From the NCBI GenBank assembly GCA_020137815.1, contig CM035355.1:843451-907450 (forward strand): a stretch of 64,000 nucleotides of DNA. The letters are read 5' to 3'. The position numbers and the translations under genes were made by a program. This DNA is from Hormiphora californensis. Taxonomy: Eukaryota > Ctenophora > Tentaculata > Cydippida > Pleurobrachiidae. Within the stretch, counting starts at the first letter, position 1. Each line of letters begins with the position of its first letter. Positions 1 through 10,262 of this stretch are shown here, one piece after another. Under the pieces are notes generated by a model. That model was not told the DNA's origin, did not search any database, and was given only the letters and a program-made list of their open reading frames with translations.

Positions 1-78
1 AGATAAAAACTTAGCAATATCAACTTGAAACACACAAAATATAACAATTTGAACAGAACTGTTTTAGCCAGATCAGGG

Positions 79-2876
79 GGGATCATTTAGTTACCTGGTA
101 GATAGCGATCTCCATGGATCCGGCTCCAGGGACAACCTGTTGGTCCTCTACGGCATTCTTGACAGCCCTGAGTCCATCCCTGACGGCATCCTTAATCTGA
201 GTGATGGTGTGCTTGTTGGGTCCCTTGATCAGGATAGTGACACTCTGGGGGTTATCGCACTCCTCGATGAAGGAGAATTTGTCATCACCAAGAACGTGCT
301 CGTAGAAGAGACCAGCATGACCGAGATGTTTGGGGGAGAGATCATCCAAGCTGTTCACTGCAGTTCCACCACATGCAAGGACAATTCGCTCCATGTTTCG
401 GCGTTTGGCACGTCGAAGAGCAACGATTCCCTCCCGGGCAAGGGCGTCAAGAGAGTTAGGGTCAACTCCCTTCTGGTTGATAACAACGAAACCTTTGTCG
501 GTTTGTCCGCAAACCTCTCGTTTCAGGTCAATAATCTGATGGAATTAGCGAAATAGTTAGTCGGTTGAAACTGAAACAATGTAATACATGATTTTATGAG
601 TCTCGTATTTTGTTAATTTTTCATGTATCTTACCTGCTGGACTTTGTCATCACAGAATGCCCGTTCAGCCTTGACAAGCTTCTCCCTCTGATCAGCGCTC
701 TTGTAGAAGAATCCACTGTTGACCTCGCTCTTCTCGTACTCAAGACTGACATTGCAAGTCAGAATAAAAGCATCGGTGACTTTCTTCTTCATATCGGGGT
801 GTCGGGCACCGTGATCCATTACAATTCCCTTGACCAACTGGGTGTCCATGTCGGTCTTGTGTTCCATAGTCATGATCTCAACCATGTGGAGGTCAATGGC
901 CTCTCCCTCCTTCTGAATGGCAAGGACAGCGTCCACGATGCACTCAGTCAGATGGTCAGCAAGAGAGGATTTAACCTGAAGTGGGGGAGTCATGGTTTCA
1001 AACTTTTCAACACTACTTTAAACAAATTAATTTGAGGTGGTCCTTGTGGCTGCCTCAATGGTCGTTGCAGATAATGGCAAGAAGAAGAGAAACGAACGGC
1101 ACAGCCACGACGAGACGAAGTCCACAGACGTAACATCATCCTGTCCCCAACTTTCCTCTTCCAAGGATACTGTCACAAACTGTCCTACATGCTCCACAGG
1201 TTTCGTTGAATTTACGCCCTCTTATCAATCAATTCTGTGTGACAATTGTCAGTCCTGGTACCACCCAACATGTGCCAGTCTATCTGACCAACAATTCTCT
1301 AATCTTCAATTATCTGACGCCAAATGGTTCTGCCACAACTGTTGTCGTATTCCTGATTTCCGGAAGGCCCAGCCACTGCAATGTGACTGGGGAGATGAAG
1401 ATCTTATCTCCACCTTTCAGTTAGCGTCTAAAACAATAGCAACGTGGAGACCTAATTTGTTTAATTTACCCGGTGGCTCTGTAGGAAGATCTTATGTGGC
1501 AGAGGCCACACGGCTAGTGACCGCTTGGGCGATCCCAACCCGCCTTGAGCGAATCTCAATCCACGCTCTCATGCTCATGGGACCGCTCCTATTACAGAAC
1601 CCAGGAAAGAACACTAAACCGGGAGAACATCGTGAAATACTGAAACGCCGACTAGATTTATGGAAGGGCGGGCAGTTCAATGAACTTCTTGCCGAGGGTA
1701 AGATCATCCAGTCTAGGCTTGCAAAAGGACCCGCCAGTAACTCTAATCCACAGCGTACCTTTGCCCGACTCATGTTTCATGGAAGGGTAGGTGCAGCTTT
1801 GAGGGTCCTGTCCACCACACCATCTAAACCCCTCGAGATTACGGAGAAGGTTATTGACGAGCTGAAATCCAAACATCCGAAAGGAAAGGGAATCAGCTTT
1901 GAACACCTGTACAGCACTGATCCTGCACCCAAACCTGAACCTATAGTGTTCTATGACATCAGCGCCAAATCCATTAGGGATGCGGCAGGGACCACTAAAG
2001 GAGGGGCTGGGCCAAGCGGGACCACTGAGAAACTGTGGGCTAGAATGATCTGCAGCAAATCGTTTTCCAAGGAAGCTGATGCTTTAGCACACGCCCTCGC
2101 CCTCATGACCAGACGGTTATGTACTGTACATGTTGATCCTTCCACCATTTCCCCCCTTCTTGCATGCCGACTCATTGCCCTTGACAAGAACCCAGGCGTG
2201 AGACCAATCGGAGTCGGTGAAATCCTGCGCCGAATTATTGGACGAACAGTGTCCTGCCATCTCAGACCTGATATTCTCGAGGCAGCAGGCCCACTCCAGC
2301 TGGCAGCGGGTCAACAGGGAGGAATTGAGGCTGCGGTACACTCCATGAACACCATGTTCCACGACGATGGTACGGAAGGCGTTCTCCTTGCTGATGCATC
2401 AAATGCATTCAATGTGATCAACAGGCAGACTGCCCTCGTTAACTTGCGATTTCTCTGTCCCAACCTTTCAACCTTTGCTACCAATTTCTACCGCTCCCCC
2501 ACCAACCTCTACTTATCCAATGGCCAAATTATCCTTAGCTCAGAGGGAACTACCCAAGGATGCAACATCGCCTCTCCGTTTTACTCTATAAGTGTACGAC
2601 CACTGATCAACTCACTATCGCTATCTAATGCTAAGACTATATTCTACGCAGATGATGGCGCGGCTGCTGGAAAACTTGCTGCTGTGAAACAATGGTGGGA
2701 CACACTGTGTCTTGCGGGTCCAGGCTTGGGTTACTTCCCTAATGCTAAAAAGTCCATCCTCCTAGTGAAACCCCAATTCCTCGCTTCGGCCAAGTCCTTG
2801 TTTAGCAACACAAACATTCAAATCCTGACAGAAGGAACAAGGTATCTAGGTGCCCCTCTTGGCTCTGATAGTTTCA
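79..2876. repeat. 2.8 kb tandem duplication, copy A (CCT6 exons 4-5 plus truncated element)
   Basis: This segment repeats at 2877-5673 with an offset of 2798, falling to 2797 after a one-base length difference in intron 4. Copy A carries CCT6 exons 5 and 4 and the first 1.84 kb of the retroelement, then jumps straight back to the exon 5 donor. The junction at 2877-2883 is a 7-bp microhomology (gggatca) that also occurs at 79-85 and at 5674-5680 in the intact element. The CCT6 part differs between copies by about nine substitutions plus a rewritten stretch of about 10 bp in intron 4. I saw no difference over the element part. Confidence 0.85.
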
Positions 2877-5800
2877 GGGATCATTTAGTTACCTGGTAGA
2901 TAGCGATCTCCATGGATCCGGCTCCAGGGACAACCTGTTGGTCCTCTACGGCATTCTTGACAGCCCTGAGTCCATCCCTGACGGCATCCTTAATCTGAGT
3001 GATGGTGTGCTTGTTGGGTCCCTTGATCAGGATAGTGACACTCTGGGGGTTATCGCACTCCTCGATGAAGGAGAATTTGTCATCACCAAGAACGTGCTCA
3101 TAGAAGAGACCAGCATGACCGAGATGTTTGGGGGAGAGATCATCCAAGCTGTTCACTGCAGTTCCACCACATGCAAGGACAATTCGCTCCATGTTTCGGC
3201 GTTTGGCACGTCGGAGTGCAACGATTCCCTCCCGGGCAAGGGCGTCAAGAGAGTTAGGGTCAACTCCCTTCTGGTTGATAACAACGAAACCTTTGTCGGT
3301 TTGTCCGCAAACCTCTCGTTTCAGGTCAATAATCTGATGGAATTAGCGAAATAGTTAGTCGGTTGAAACTGAAATAATGTAATACATGATTTTATGAGTC
3401 TCGTATTTTGTTAATTTATTATTTTCTTACCTGCTGGACTTTGTCATCACAGAATGCGCGTTCAGCCTTGACAAGCTTCTCCCTCTGATCAGCGCTCTTG
3501 TAGAAGAATCCACTGTTGACCTCGCTCTTCTCGTACTCAAGACTGACATTGCAAGTCAGAATGAAAGCATCGGTGACTTTCTTCTTCATATCGGGGTGTC
3601 GGGCACCGTGATCCATTACAATTCCCTTGACCAACTGGGTGTCCATGTCGGTCTTGTGTTCCATAGTCATGATCTCAACCATGTGGAGGTCAATGGCCTC
3701 TCCCTCCTTCTGAATGGCAAGGACAGCGTCCACAATGCACTCAGTAAGATGGTCAGCAAGAGAGGATTTAACCTGAAGTGGGGGAGTAATGGTTTCAAAC
3801 TTTTCAACACTACTTTAAACAAATTAATTTGAGGTGGTCCTTGTGGCTGCCTCAATGGTCGTTGCAGATAATGGCAAGAAGAAGAGAAACGAACGGCACA
3901 GCCACGACGAGACGAAGTCCACAGACGTAACATCATCCTGTCCCCAACTTTCCTCTTCCAAGGATACTGTCACAAACTGTCCTACATGCTCCACAGGTTT
4001 CGTTGAATTTACGCCCTCTTATCAATCAATTCTGTGTGACAATTGTCAGTCCTGGTACCACCCAACATGTGCCAGTCTATCTGACCAACAATTCTCTAAT
4101 CTTCAATTATCTGACGCCAAATGGTTCTGCCACAACTGTTGTCGTATTCCTGATTTCCGGAAGGCCCAGCCACTGCAATGTGACTGGGGAGATGAAGATC
4201 TTATCTCCACCTTTCAGTTAGCGTCTAAAACAATAGCAACGTGGAGACCTAATTTGTTTAATTTACCCGGTGGCTCTGTAGGAAGATCTTATGTGGCAGA
4301 GGCCACACGGCTAGTGACCGCTTGGGCGATCCCAACCCGCCTTGAGCGAATCTCAATCCACGCTCTCATGCTCATGGGACCGCTCCTATTACAGAACCCA
4401 GGAAAGAACACTAAACCGGGAGAACATCGTGAAATACTGAAACGCCGACTAGATTTATGGAAGGGCGGGCAGTTCAATGAACTTCTTGCCGAGGGTAAGA
4501 TCATCCAGTCTAGGCTTGCAAAAGGACCCGCCAGTAACTCTAATCCACAGCGTACCTTTGCCCGACTCATGTTTCATGGAAGGGTAGGTGCAGCTTTGAG
4601 GGTCCTGTCCACCACACCATCTAAACCCCTCGAGATTACGGAGAAGGTTATTGACGAGCTGAAATCCAAACATCCGAAAGGAAAGGGAATCAGCTTTGAA
4701 CACCTGTACAGCACTGATCCTGCACCCAAACCTGAACCTATAGTGTTCTATGACATCAGCGCCAAATCCATTAGGGATGCGGCAGGGACCACTAAAGGAG
4801 GGGCTGGGCCAAGCGGGACCACTGAGAAACTGTGGGCTAGAATGATCTGCAGCAAATCGTTTTCCAAGGAAGCTGATGCTTTAGCACACGCCCTCGCCCT
4901 CATGACCAGACGGTTATGTACTGTACATGTTGATCCTTCCACCATTTCCCCCCTTCTTGCATGCCGACTCATTGCCCTTGACAAGAACCCAGGCGTGAGA
5001 CCAATCGGAGTCGGTGAAATCCTGCGCCGAATTATTGGACGAACAGTGTCCTGCCATCTCAGACCTGATATTCTCGAGGCAGCAGGCCCACTCCAGCTGG
5101 CAGCGGGTCAACAGGGAGGAATTGAGGCTGCGGTACACTCCATGAACACCATGTTCCACGACGATGGTACGGAAGGCGTTCTCCTTGCTGATGCATCAAA
5201 TGCATTCAATGTGATCAACAGGCAGACTGCCCTCGTTAACTTGCGATTTCTCTGTCCCAACCTTTCAACCTTTGCTACCAATTTCTACCGCTCCCCCACC
5301 AACCTCTACTTATCCAATGGCCAAATTATCCTTAGCTCAGAGGGAACTACCCAAGGATGCAACATCGCCTCTCCGTTTTACTCTATAAGTGTACGACCAC
5401 TGATCAACTCACTATCGCTATCTAATGCTAAGACTATATTCTACGCAGATGATGGCGCGGCTGCTGGAAAACTTGCTGCTGTGAAACAATGGTGGGACAC
5501 ACTGTGTCTTGCGGGTCCAGGCTTGGGTTACTTCCCTAATGCTAAAAAGTCCATCCTCCTAGTGAAACCCCAATTCCTCGCTTCGGCCAAGTCCTTGTTT
5601 AGCAACACAAACATTCAAATCCTGACAGAAGGAACAAGGTATCTAGGTGCCCCTCTTGGCTCTGATAGTTTCAGGGATCAGTTTGTTTCAGACCAAGTGA
5701 GCGGCTGGTGCCGTCAGCTAGAGGAACTTTCATCTGCCTCTGAAACGGAACCGCAAGCGTCTTTCTCAGCTTTCTGTGTGGGATTATCTAAAAAGTGGCT

Positions 5801-7765
5801 GTTCTTGATGCGTACTACACCCAATATATCACACCTCTTTCTCCCTCTAGAGCACACCATCAGGACTCTCTTCCTCCCCAAAACTATAACTCCCCACTTC
5901 AGCGATACCCACAGAAACATTTTCAGTCTCCCTGCTAGGAATGGAGGTATTGGCATATCTGATCCCACCAAAATCGCGGACGATGAGTATGCTAGATCTG
6001 TTGAAGCTACTGCCCCTCTTTCTGAACTCATAAACGAACAGAACACTCATATTACCTCAGAGAGAGCGGACAGAGCCACAGTGGATCTCAGTGTTGCCAA
6101 ACACAAGGTTCTAACGGCAAAGAGGGCTAAACAAAAATGCGACCTTGAAACTGCATCAGCTGAGCTAGACCCCCGACAACAACGTCTCCATGAGGAGCTG
6201 TGCCAACGCGGAGCCTCCACCTGGGTAACAACCCTCCCTCTCGCTGAACACGGCTTCCTTCTCAACAAAGGGGAGTTCCACGACGCAATGTCCTTACGGT
6301 ATGATTTCCCCATTGAAGGTATATCCCATACCTGCATGTGTGGAAAGCCTAACAGTATGGAACACTGTCTGTCATGTCCTCTTGGTGGCTATGTTCACCT
6401 CCGCCACAATCAGATAAGGGACCTCACCGCTAATCTTCTCTCCGAGGCTGGATGCACAGACGTTACTATTGAACCACATCTCCTTCCCATCACTGGAGAG
6501 AAATTCAAATACAAGAGTGCCAACACCGAGGATCAAGCCAGGCTTGACGTGTCTGCTAGGAAGGTATGGGTCGACATGGACAAAACGTTCCTTGACATCA
6601 GAGTTTTTAACTCCCGTGCAGACTCTAACATCAAAAAGTCATTGAAATCTGCCTTGGCCTCTCACGAGAAAGAGAAAAAGAGGGTGTACAATGAACGAAT
6701 CTTGGAAGTAGAGAAAGCCTCTTTCACACCCATTGTTTTCTCCACCACCGGAACCATGGGACGCGAAGCAGAAAGGTTCTACCGCAGACTGGCAGTTCTC
6801 CTTTCCGGGAAAACTAAACAATCCATCCCTGATGCGGTACGCTACATCCGGCAGAGATTATCCTTTTGTCTCCTCAAAACTCTCATCGTCAGCCTCCGGG
6901 GTTACCGAGGGAAGACTATTACACCATACTATTCAAGTAGTATAGATATTAATTTATTGTATGTTTAATTTATTACCACAGTGTGCTTATATATAATTTG
7001 ATTGTTATCCGTATAATTTTAAACCTCTTTTCCCAAAAGTAATGGTAACAATTAACAAACCACATATAATGCTTCAAAGAAAGTTATTTATACCCGGTAT
7101 TAAATGCTAACATTCCCCTATATGTGTACCTTGGTTCGGAGAGAAGTCCTGGCAACATTGATAAGGTCATCCCTGGAGCATTTCTTCTGGGCCATGGAAT
7201 CCAAAACTTGGATAGCCTTCTTCTTCGCCAAGTCGAAACCTTCAGCCGCAATACGGGGGTGAAGTCCGTCTCCGATATATACCTTGGCCTGCTTGAGGAG
7301 CTCTCCAATGATCAGGACGTTGGAAGTAGTTCCGTCACCGGTAATATCGTCCTGGAAAGAAATTTAGGGATTAAAACTCTCGTCTAATGTTCTTGTACGT
7401 TCATTATTTTCCAATCCCTGACGTTCTCTTACCTGAGCAGTAGCAACACGAGCGATAAGAGAGGCAGTGGGATGCTGAATTTGCATTTCGTGGAGAAGGA
7501 CGTTTCCGTCCTTAGTGATCTTGATATCTCCAGCTCCACCGACCAGCATCTTCATGGTACCCTTGGGTCCAAGATTAGTCCTGAGGACATCTTGAAGTCC
7601 CATGGCAGCTGGAATAAAGGAGTGTTAAAAACTGACAACAATGGTAAAAACGTATAATACAGGAGTGACTAGACTGGCTCGTTCCTTACCGCTGATGTTC
7701 AGGTCGAGCGCCTGGGCGGCTCGGGCAACCTCTGCCTTGGGGTTGAGCTTTTTTACTGCTGCCAT
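95..7765 (-). CDS. CCT6: T-complex chaperonin subunit zeta (CCT6), 5' part
   Basis: CCT6 is one of eight subunits of the cytosolic TRiC/CCT ring that folds actin, tubulin and WD40 proteins. Reading leftward the exons are 7690-7765 (ATG at 7765, starting [16 protein letters not shown]), 7433-7608, 7130-7351, 3431-3772 and 2893-3333; second copies of the last two lie at 634-975 and 95-535. All boundaries are GT-AG and the phases agree (1, 0, 0, 0). Visible group II chaperonin signatures are [12 protein letters not shown] in exon 2, [18 protein letters not shown] in exon 3, and [18 protein letters not shown] with VVPGAG in exon 5. The gene continues off the left edge at the exon 5 donor (CAG before gtaact), so the C-terminal third is missing. 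Intron 3 holds an antisense retroelement. The duplication of exons 4-5 is odd: either a real rearrangement or a haplotype join. Identity as CCT6 rather than another CCT subunit rests on close similarity to human CCT6A as I recall it. Confidence 0.92.
1034..2899 (+). pseudogene. 5' fragment of the PHD-RT retroelement ORF
   Basis: This is the copy A version of the element ORF. It is open from the first ATG at 1058 and matches the intact copy through the PHD finger, the central linker and the reverse transcriptase motifs ([26 protein letters not shown]). It breaks at the duplication junction at about 2880, where it runs into reverse-complemented CCT6 exon 5 sequence and stops after a few residues (HLVTW). 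The thumb, CCHC and endonuclease parts are lost, so it cannot encode a complete enzyme. Confidence 0.85.
3831..6955 (+). mobile_element. Non-LTR retroelement (PHD-RT-RLE type) in CCT6 intron 3
   Basis: The element is antisense to CCT6 inside intron 3. Nearly its whole length is one ORF, with almost no UTR and no recognisable poly(A) or simple-repeat tail. The 8-mer attaattt occurs immediately before it (3823-3830) and at its end (6948-6955), a possible target-site duplication, but the sequence is AT-rich and palindromic so this is weak. A palindrome at 6926-6943 (atacta, loop, tagtat) lies at the 3' end. No terminal inverted repeats were found, which argues against a DNA transposon. By domain order it resembles RLE-type LINEs (R2-like groups); I cannot place it in a named clade without a tree. 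Confidence 0.75.
3855..6968 (+). CDS. Retroelement polyprotein: PHD finger, reverse transcriptase, restriction-like endonuclease
   Basis: One intact ORF; the first ATG is at 3855, and the frame is open from a GTG at 3834, which is residue 1 in the numbering here. A C4HC3 PHD finger has ligands C49, C52, C68, C71, H76, C79, C99 and C102. Reverse transcriptase motifs follow: [13 protein letters not shown] (fingers), [10 protein letters not shown] (motif A), [11 protein letters not shown] (motif B) and FYADDG (motif C, D539/D540). A helical linker leads to a CCHC-like knuckle, C834-x-C836-x7-H844-x3-C848, and a region with D905 (ARLDVSAR) and D921 (FLDIRVFN), as expected of PD-(D/E)xK-type restriction-like endonucleases in R2-type LINEs. 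The protein would nick target DNA and prime cDNA synthesis there. No stop or frameshift interrupts it, so it could be active. PHD fingers bind histone tails in other proteins, so a chromatin-guided targeting role is possible but is inference. Confidence 0.87.
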   Translation: MVVADNGKKKRNERHSHDETKSTDVTSSCPQLSSSKDTVTNCPTCSTGFVEFTPSYQSILCDNCQSWYHPTCASLSDQQFSNLQLSDAKWFCHNCCRIPDFRKAQPLQCDWGDEDLISTFQLASKTIATWRPNLFNLPGGSVGRSYVAEATRLVTAWAIPTRLERISIHALMLMGPLLLQNPGKNTKPGEHREILKRRLDLWKGGQFNELLAEGKIIQSRLAKGPASNSNPQRTFARLMFHGRVGAALRVLSTTPSKPLEITEKVIDELKSKHPKGKGISFEHLYSTDPAPKPEPIVFYDISAKSIRDAAGTTKGGAGPSGTTEKLWARMICSKSFSKEADALAHALALMTRRLCTVHVDPSTISPLLACRLIALDKNPGVRPIGVGEILRRIIGRTVSCHLRPDILEAAGPLQLAAGQQGGIEAAVHSMNTMFHDDGTEGVLLADASNAFNVINRQTALVNLRFLCPNLSTFATNFYRSPTNLYLSNGQIILSSEGTTQGCNIASPFYSISVRPLINSLSLSNAKTIFYADDGAAAGKLAAVKQWWDTLCLAGPGLGYFPNAKKSILLVKPQFLASAKSLFSNTNIQILTEGTRYLGAPLGSDSFRDQFVSDQVSGWCRQLEELSSASETEPQASFSAFCVGLSKKWLFLMRTTPNISHLFLPLEHTIRTLFLPKTITPHFSDTHRNIFSLPARNGGIGISDPTKIADDEYARSVEATAPLSELINEQNTHITSERADRATVDLSVAKHKVLTAKRAKQKCDLETASAELDPRQQRLHEELCQRGASTWVTTLPLAEHGFLLNKGEFHDAMSLRYDFPIEGISHTCMCGKPNSMEHCLSCPLGGYVHLRHNQIRDLTANLLSEAGCTDVTIEPHLLPITGEKFKYKSANTEDQARLDVSARKVWVDMDKTFLDIRVFNSRADSNIKKSLKSALASHEKEKKRVYNERILEVEKASFTPIVFSTTGTMGREAERFYRRLAVLLSGKTKQSIPDAVRYIRQRLSFCLLKTLIVSLRGYRGKTITPYYSSSIDINLLYV
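6969..7129. other. CCT6 intron 3 remainder
   Basis: AT-rich intron sequence between the element's 3' end and CCT6 exon 3. It contains no second gene and no long A tract that would mark a retroposed 3' end. Confidence 0.6.
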
Positions 7766-8504
7766 CTCTAGAAAGGGCTAAGGAGGATTAATTTAAATTG
7801 TTTATCTATATTTTAGTCAGAAATTAATCACATTTTTATAGCTCCAGGCTTAGACGCTGCCAGATCCTTTACTCAGCGGCCTGAAGTGCAACTGATTTGA
7901 AACAGCCAGTTTCATAAATCAAACGAACACTGTTAGTTATTGAATGAGTTATGAGTTAGGAGCACCTGCAAGGTTTTTGGAACCAGAAGCGTGTTTGCCC
8001 TGTTTGGAACGGGACGTTTTTTGAACCTCAACGTTTTTCCGAACATTTTTGTCGAACATTTTTGTCGAAATTTAAATTTTAAATTTTCTTCCAGCGCGCG
8101 GCGCAGAGCGAACAGAAATTATGTCCATATTTGGCGCGTTTCACTTTTATTGCGCCAACGCGGTAAAATGACACAACACGCTGCAAATGTTTTGAATGCG
8201 CGCGAACTCAACCAAATTTTGAAATCTGATTCACGTTTTGTGACAAAACCTTGGCATGCGCTGCAGACCCCAAGTGCGCGCGTTTTCCACGGCTTTAAGG
8301 GCCTGTAGCATAGGCCAAGACAAAACCCACAAATTTTGGAAGTTTTTACCAGAATTTTCTGTCTTCTGTCTTCTGTATTGTAAATTGCTGACCTCTGTTC
8401 ATTCTGGTCTTAGCTGCAAGACCACAAATATTTTTCGTGATTGGCGAAGTATTTTATCAATATTTTGCTAAATTCAATTAGATTTTTCCAGATGATCCCG
8501 TGAA
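7766..8504. promoter_or_regulatory. Shared divergent promoter region, CCT6 / WDR88
   Basis: About 740 bp separate the CCT6 start codon (minus strand) from the WDR88 start codon (plus strand), with no gene between them. The stretch includes a GC-rich patch (8090-8290, several gcgcgc steps) amid AT-rich flanks. Its position makes it a candidate bidirectional promoter. I see no TATA box that could be assigned with confidence. Confidence 0.5.
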
Positions 8505-9662
8505 ATGCCCGGAGAACTTGAAAGTCATGTGCTAAAATCGCACACCGGATCGGTCAACAGTGTTTCTTTTCTTGACCACGATACTAAATTCGTCTCTGCG
8601 AGTGATGACTACAGCCTTAATGGTTGGGATGTGGAAACACGAAAGAACATTTTCAAATTAAAAGGTCACCAAGCTCCCGTAAAAGCGTGTGTGTCAGCCC
8701 ACGACGGTAATCGAGTCATTAGTGGATCATGGGACAGGACTGTTCGAAGCTGGGATTCGTCAACGACCAATTGTCTTTGGACAATCCAGCACGAGGCACT
8801 TATCCTAGGCTTATCCTTCAACGAGGAATCATCTCTAATTGCAGTCTGCTGTGATGACAAAACGACAAAGGTTTGGGATAACCGATCATATGAGGAAGTG
8901 GCCACTCTAACTGGTCACGAGAATTCGGTTACTTGCGCTGCTCAAAATGGAACGACCATCGCAACCGGAAGCCTTGACAAAGACATCAGGATCTGTGACA
9001 TCAGGACGGGGGCCCTTTTGCTCTTGCTATCAGGACACACCTCCGCTGTTTCCTCCCTCGACATGTCCACTGATGGCCACAAGATCTGCAGTGCCAGTTG
9101 GGATAAAACTGTTCGGGTTTGGGACCTCCATGCAGGAACATACCGGACCCAGGGACCACGGATTATGTACGAACACGAGGGGTGTGTCAGCTGCTGTAAG
9201 TTTGCCAGCGACAACGAGAAAATTGTAAGTGCTGGGTATGACAAAACTGTGATCATCTGGGATGCCATGGCAACGAAAAAACGGCACCAAATCCGGGCAC
9301 ATGGTTCCTGGATTAATGGGGTAGCGATGAGCAGGGATAGTAGGTGGTTGCTGACCTGCAGTAAGGACCGTACCATCAGAATGTGGAATGTGAGCGATGC
9401 TGACAAAATGCCGGTTGTACTTCACAACAAGCTATCAATGGGGTACAAGTACACTGAGTGCACGGACTGTAGTCGTACCTTCAAAGTGGAGCAGCGTGAT
9501 TTAATAGAGACTGGTGAGGAGTTGACGCAGTGTGTGTACTGCAGGATGCCAGCACGAGATTACTATCTAAATGCAGGGGAGAGTGCTGCGGATTTGAAAG
9601 CTGCTAATGCTGATATGATACAGAAATCCCCTGTTCTGCAAGATGTTGCACAAGAGGCCTAA
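8505..9662 (+). CDS. WDR88: WD40 repeat protein, WDR88-like, intronless
   Basis: A 385-residue single-exon protein made of consecutive WD40 repeats (for example SGSWDRTVRSWD, SASWDKTVRVWD, SAGYDKTVIIWD, SKDRTIRMWN), predicting a seven-bladed propeller used as a binding platform. After the propeller comes a zinc-ribbon-like tail with C319-x2-C322 and C343-x2-C346 (CTDC, then CVYC). This tail, following a GYKY segment, matches the C-terminus of vertebrate WDR88 as I recall it (a KQCERC then CVFC arrangement) and is what separates it from generic WD40 proteins. The ATG at 8505 starts directly before the first repeat. The stop is followed by AATAAA at 9691-9696. The other genes here with visible structure have many introns, so absence of introns is notable. 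WDR88 has no well-defined function that I can state. Confidence 0.87.
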   Translation: MPGELESHVLKSHTGSVNSVSFLDHDTKFVSASDDYSLNGWDVETRKNIFKLKGHQAPVKACVSAHDGNRVISGSWDRTVRSWDSSTTNCLWTIQHEALILGLSFNEESSLIAVCCDDKTTKVWDNRSYEEVATLTGHENSVTCAAQNGTTIATGSLDKDIRICDIRTGALLLLLSGHTSAVSSLDMSTDGHKICSASWDKTVRVWDLHAGTYRTQGPRIMYEHEGCVSCCKFASDNEKIVSAGYDKTVIIWDAMATKKRHQIRAHGSWINGVAMSRDSRWLLTCSKDRTIRMWNVSDADKMPVVLHNKLSMGYKYTECTDCSRTFKVEQRDLIETGEELTQCVYCRMPARDYYLNAGESAADLKAANADMIQKSPVLQDVAQEA

Positions 9663-9690
9663 CACTCCCCCCTGGCCCCTCTATTGATGC

Positions 9691-9696
9691 AATAAA
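9691..9696 (+). terminator. Poly(A) signal of WDR88-like gene
   Basis: AATAAA lies 29 bp after the stop codon, a very short 3' UTR. Confidence 0.65.
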
Positions 9697-10230
9697 GTGA
9701 TTGCAGTAGAGCTCTTGCACAATGACTTTAACCTATATTCAGAGTTTTTAGTATCCCTGTCCCTCAGTGTAAATATATATTATCCCCCTTTGTGTACAGT
9801 TATCATGTAAAATATCGATAAGTTATTGAATAATAATATAAGTTTTATGCGACGTAGTCAATTCCTTTTCTTACTAATCCCTTATCCCATGCGATCCTAA
9901 TCACATCTTCCTTTTTATGAATTTGTCCCTAAATTGAGTTTTGTTGGAATAGCATGTCTATGACCTGTCCCTTCTTCGTTTGTGTGTCTGTTCTATCTTG
10001 AGGAGACCTGAAACTGTCTTATCTCACCCCCCCCTCTCCTTCTCGTCATTGACTCTCCTCACAAGTGCTTTATCTCTGTCATTCTCTATCTTCCTCTTCC
10101 TTCTCTAGATTTTCTCTCTGTAAAGTTTCTCTCTCCGGCACTTACTGCAGCTCCCTCGCTATCTGTGTTCAACCTCCATCTCTCTCAATATATCTTTCTC
10201 TCTTCTTCTCTCTCTTTCTCTCTCCCCCCC

Positions 10231-10262
<32 letters not shown>

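Noticed and set aside
140-1035. Plus-strand ORFs opposite CCT6 exons
   Set aside because: They are antisense shadows of well-supported CCT6 exons, present in both duplicate copies.
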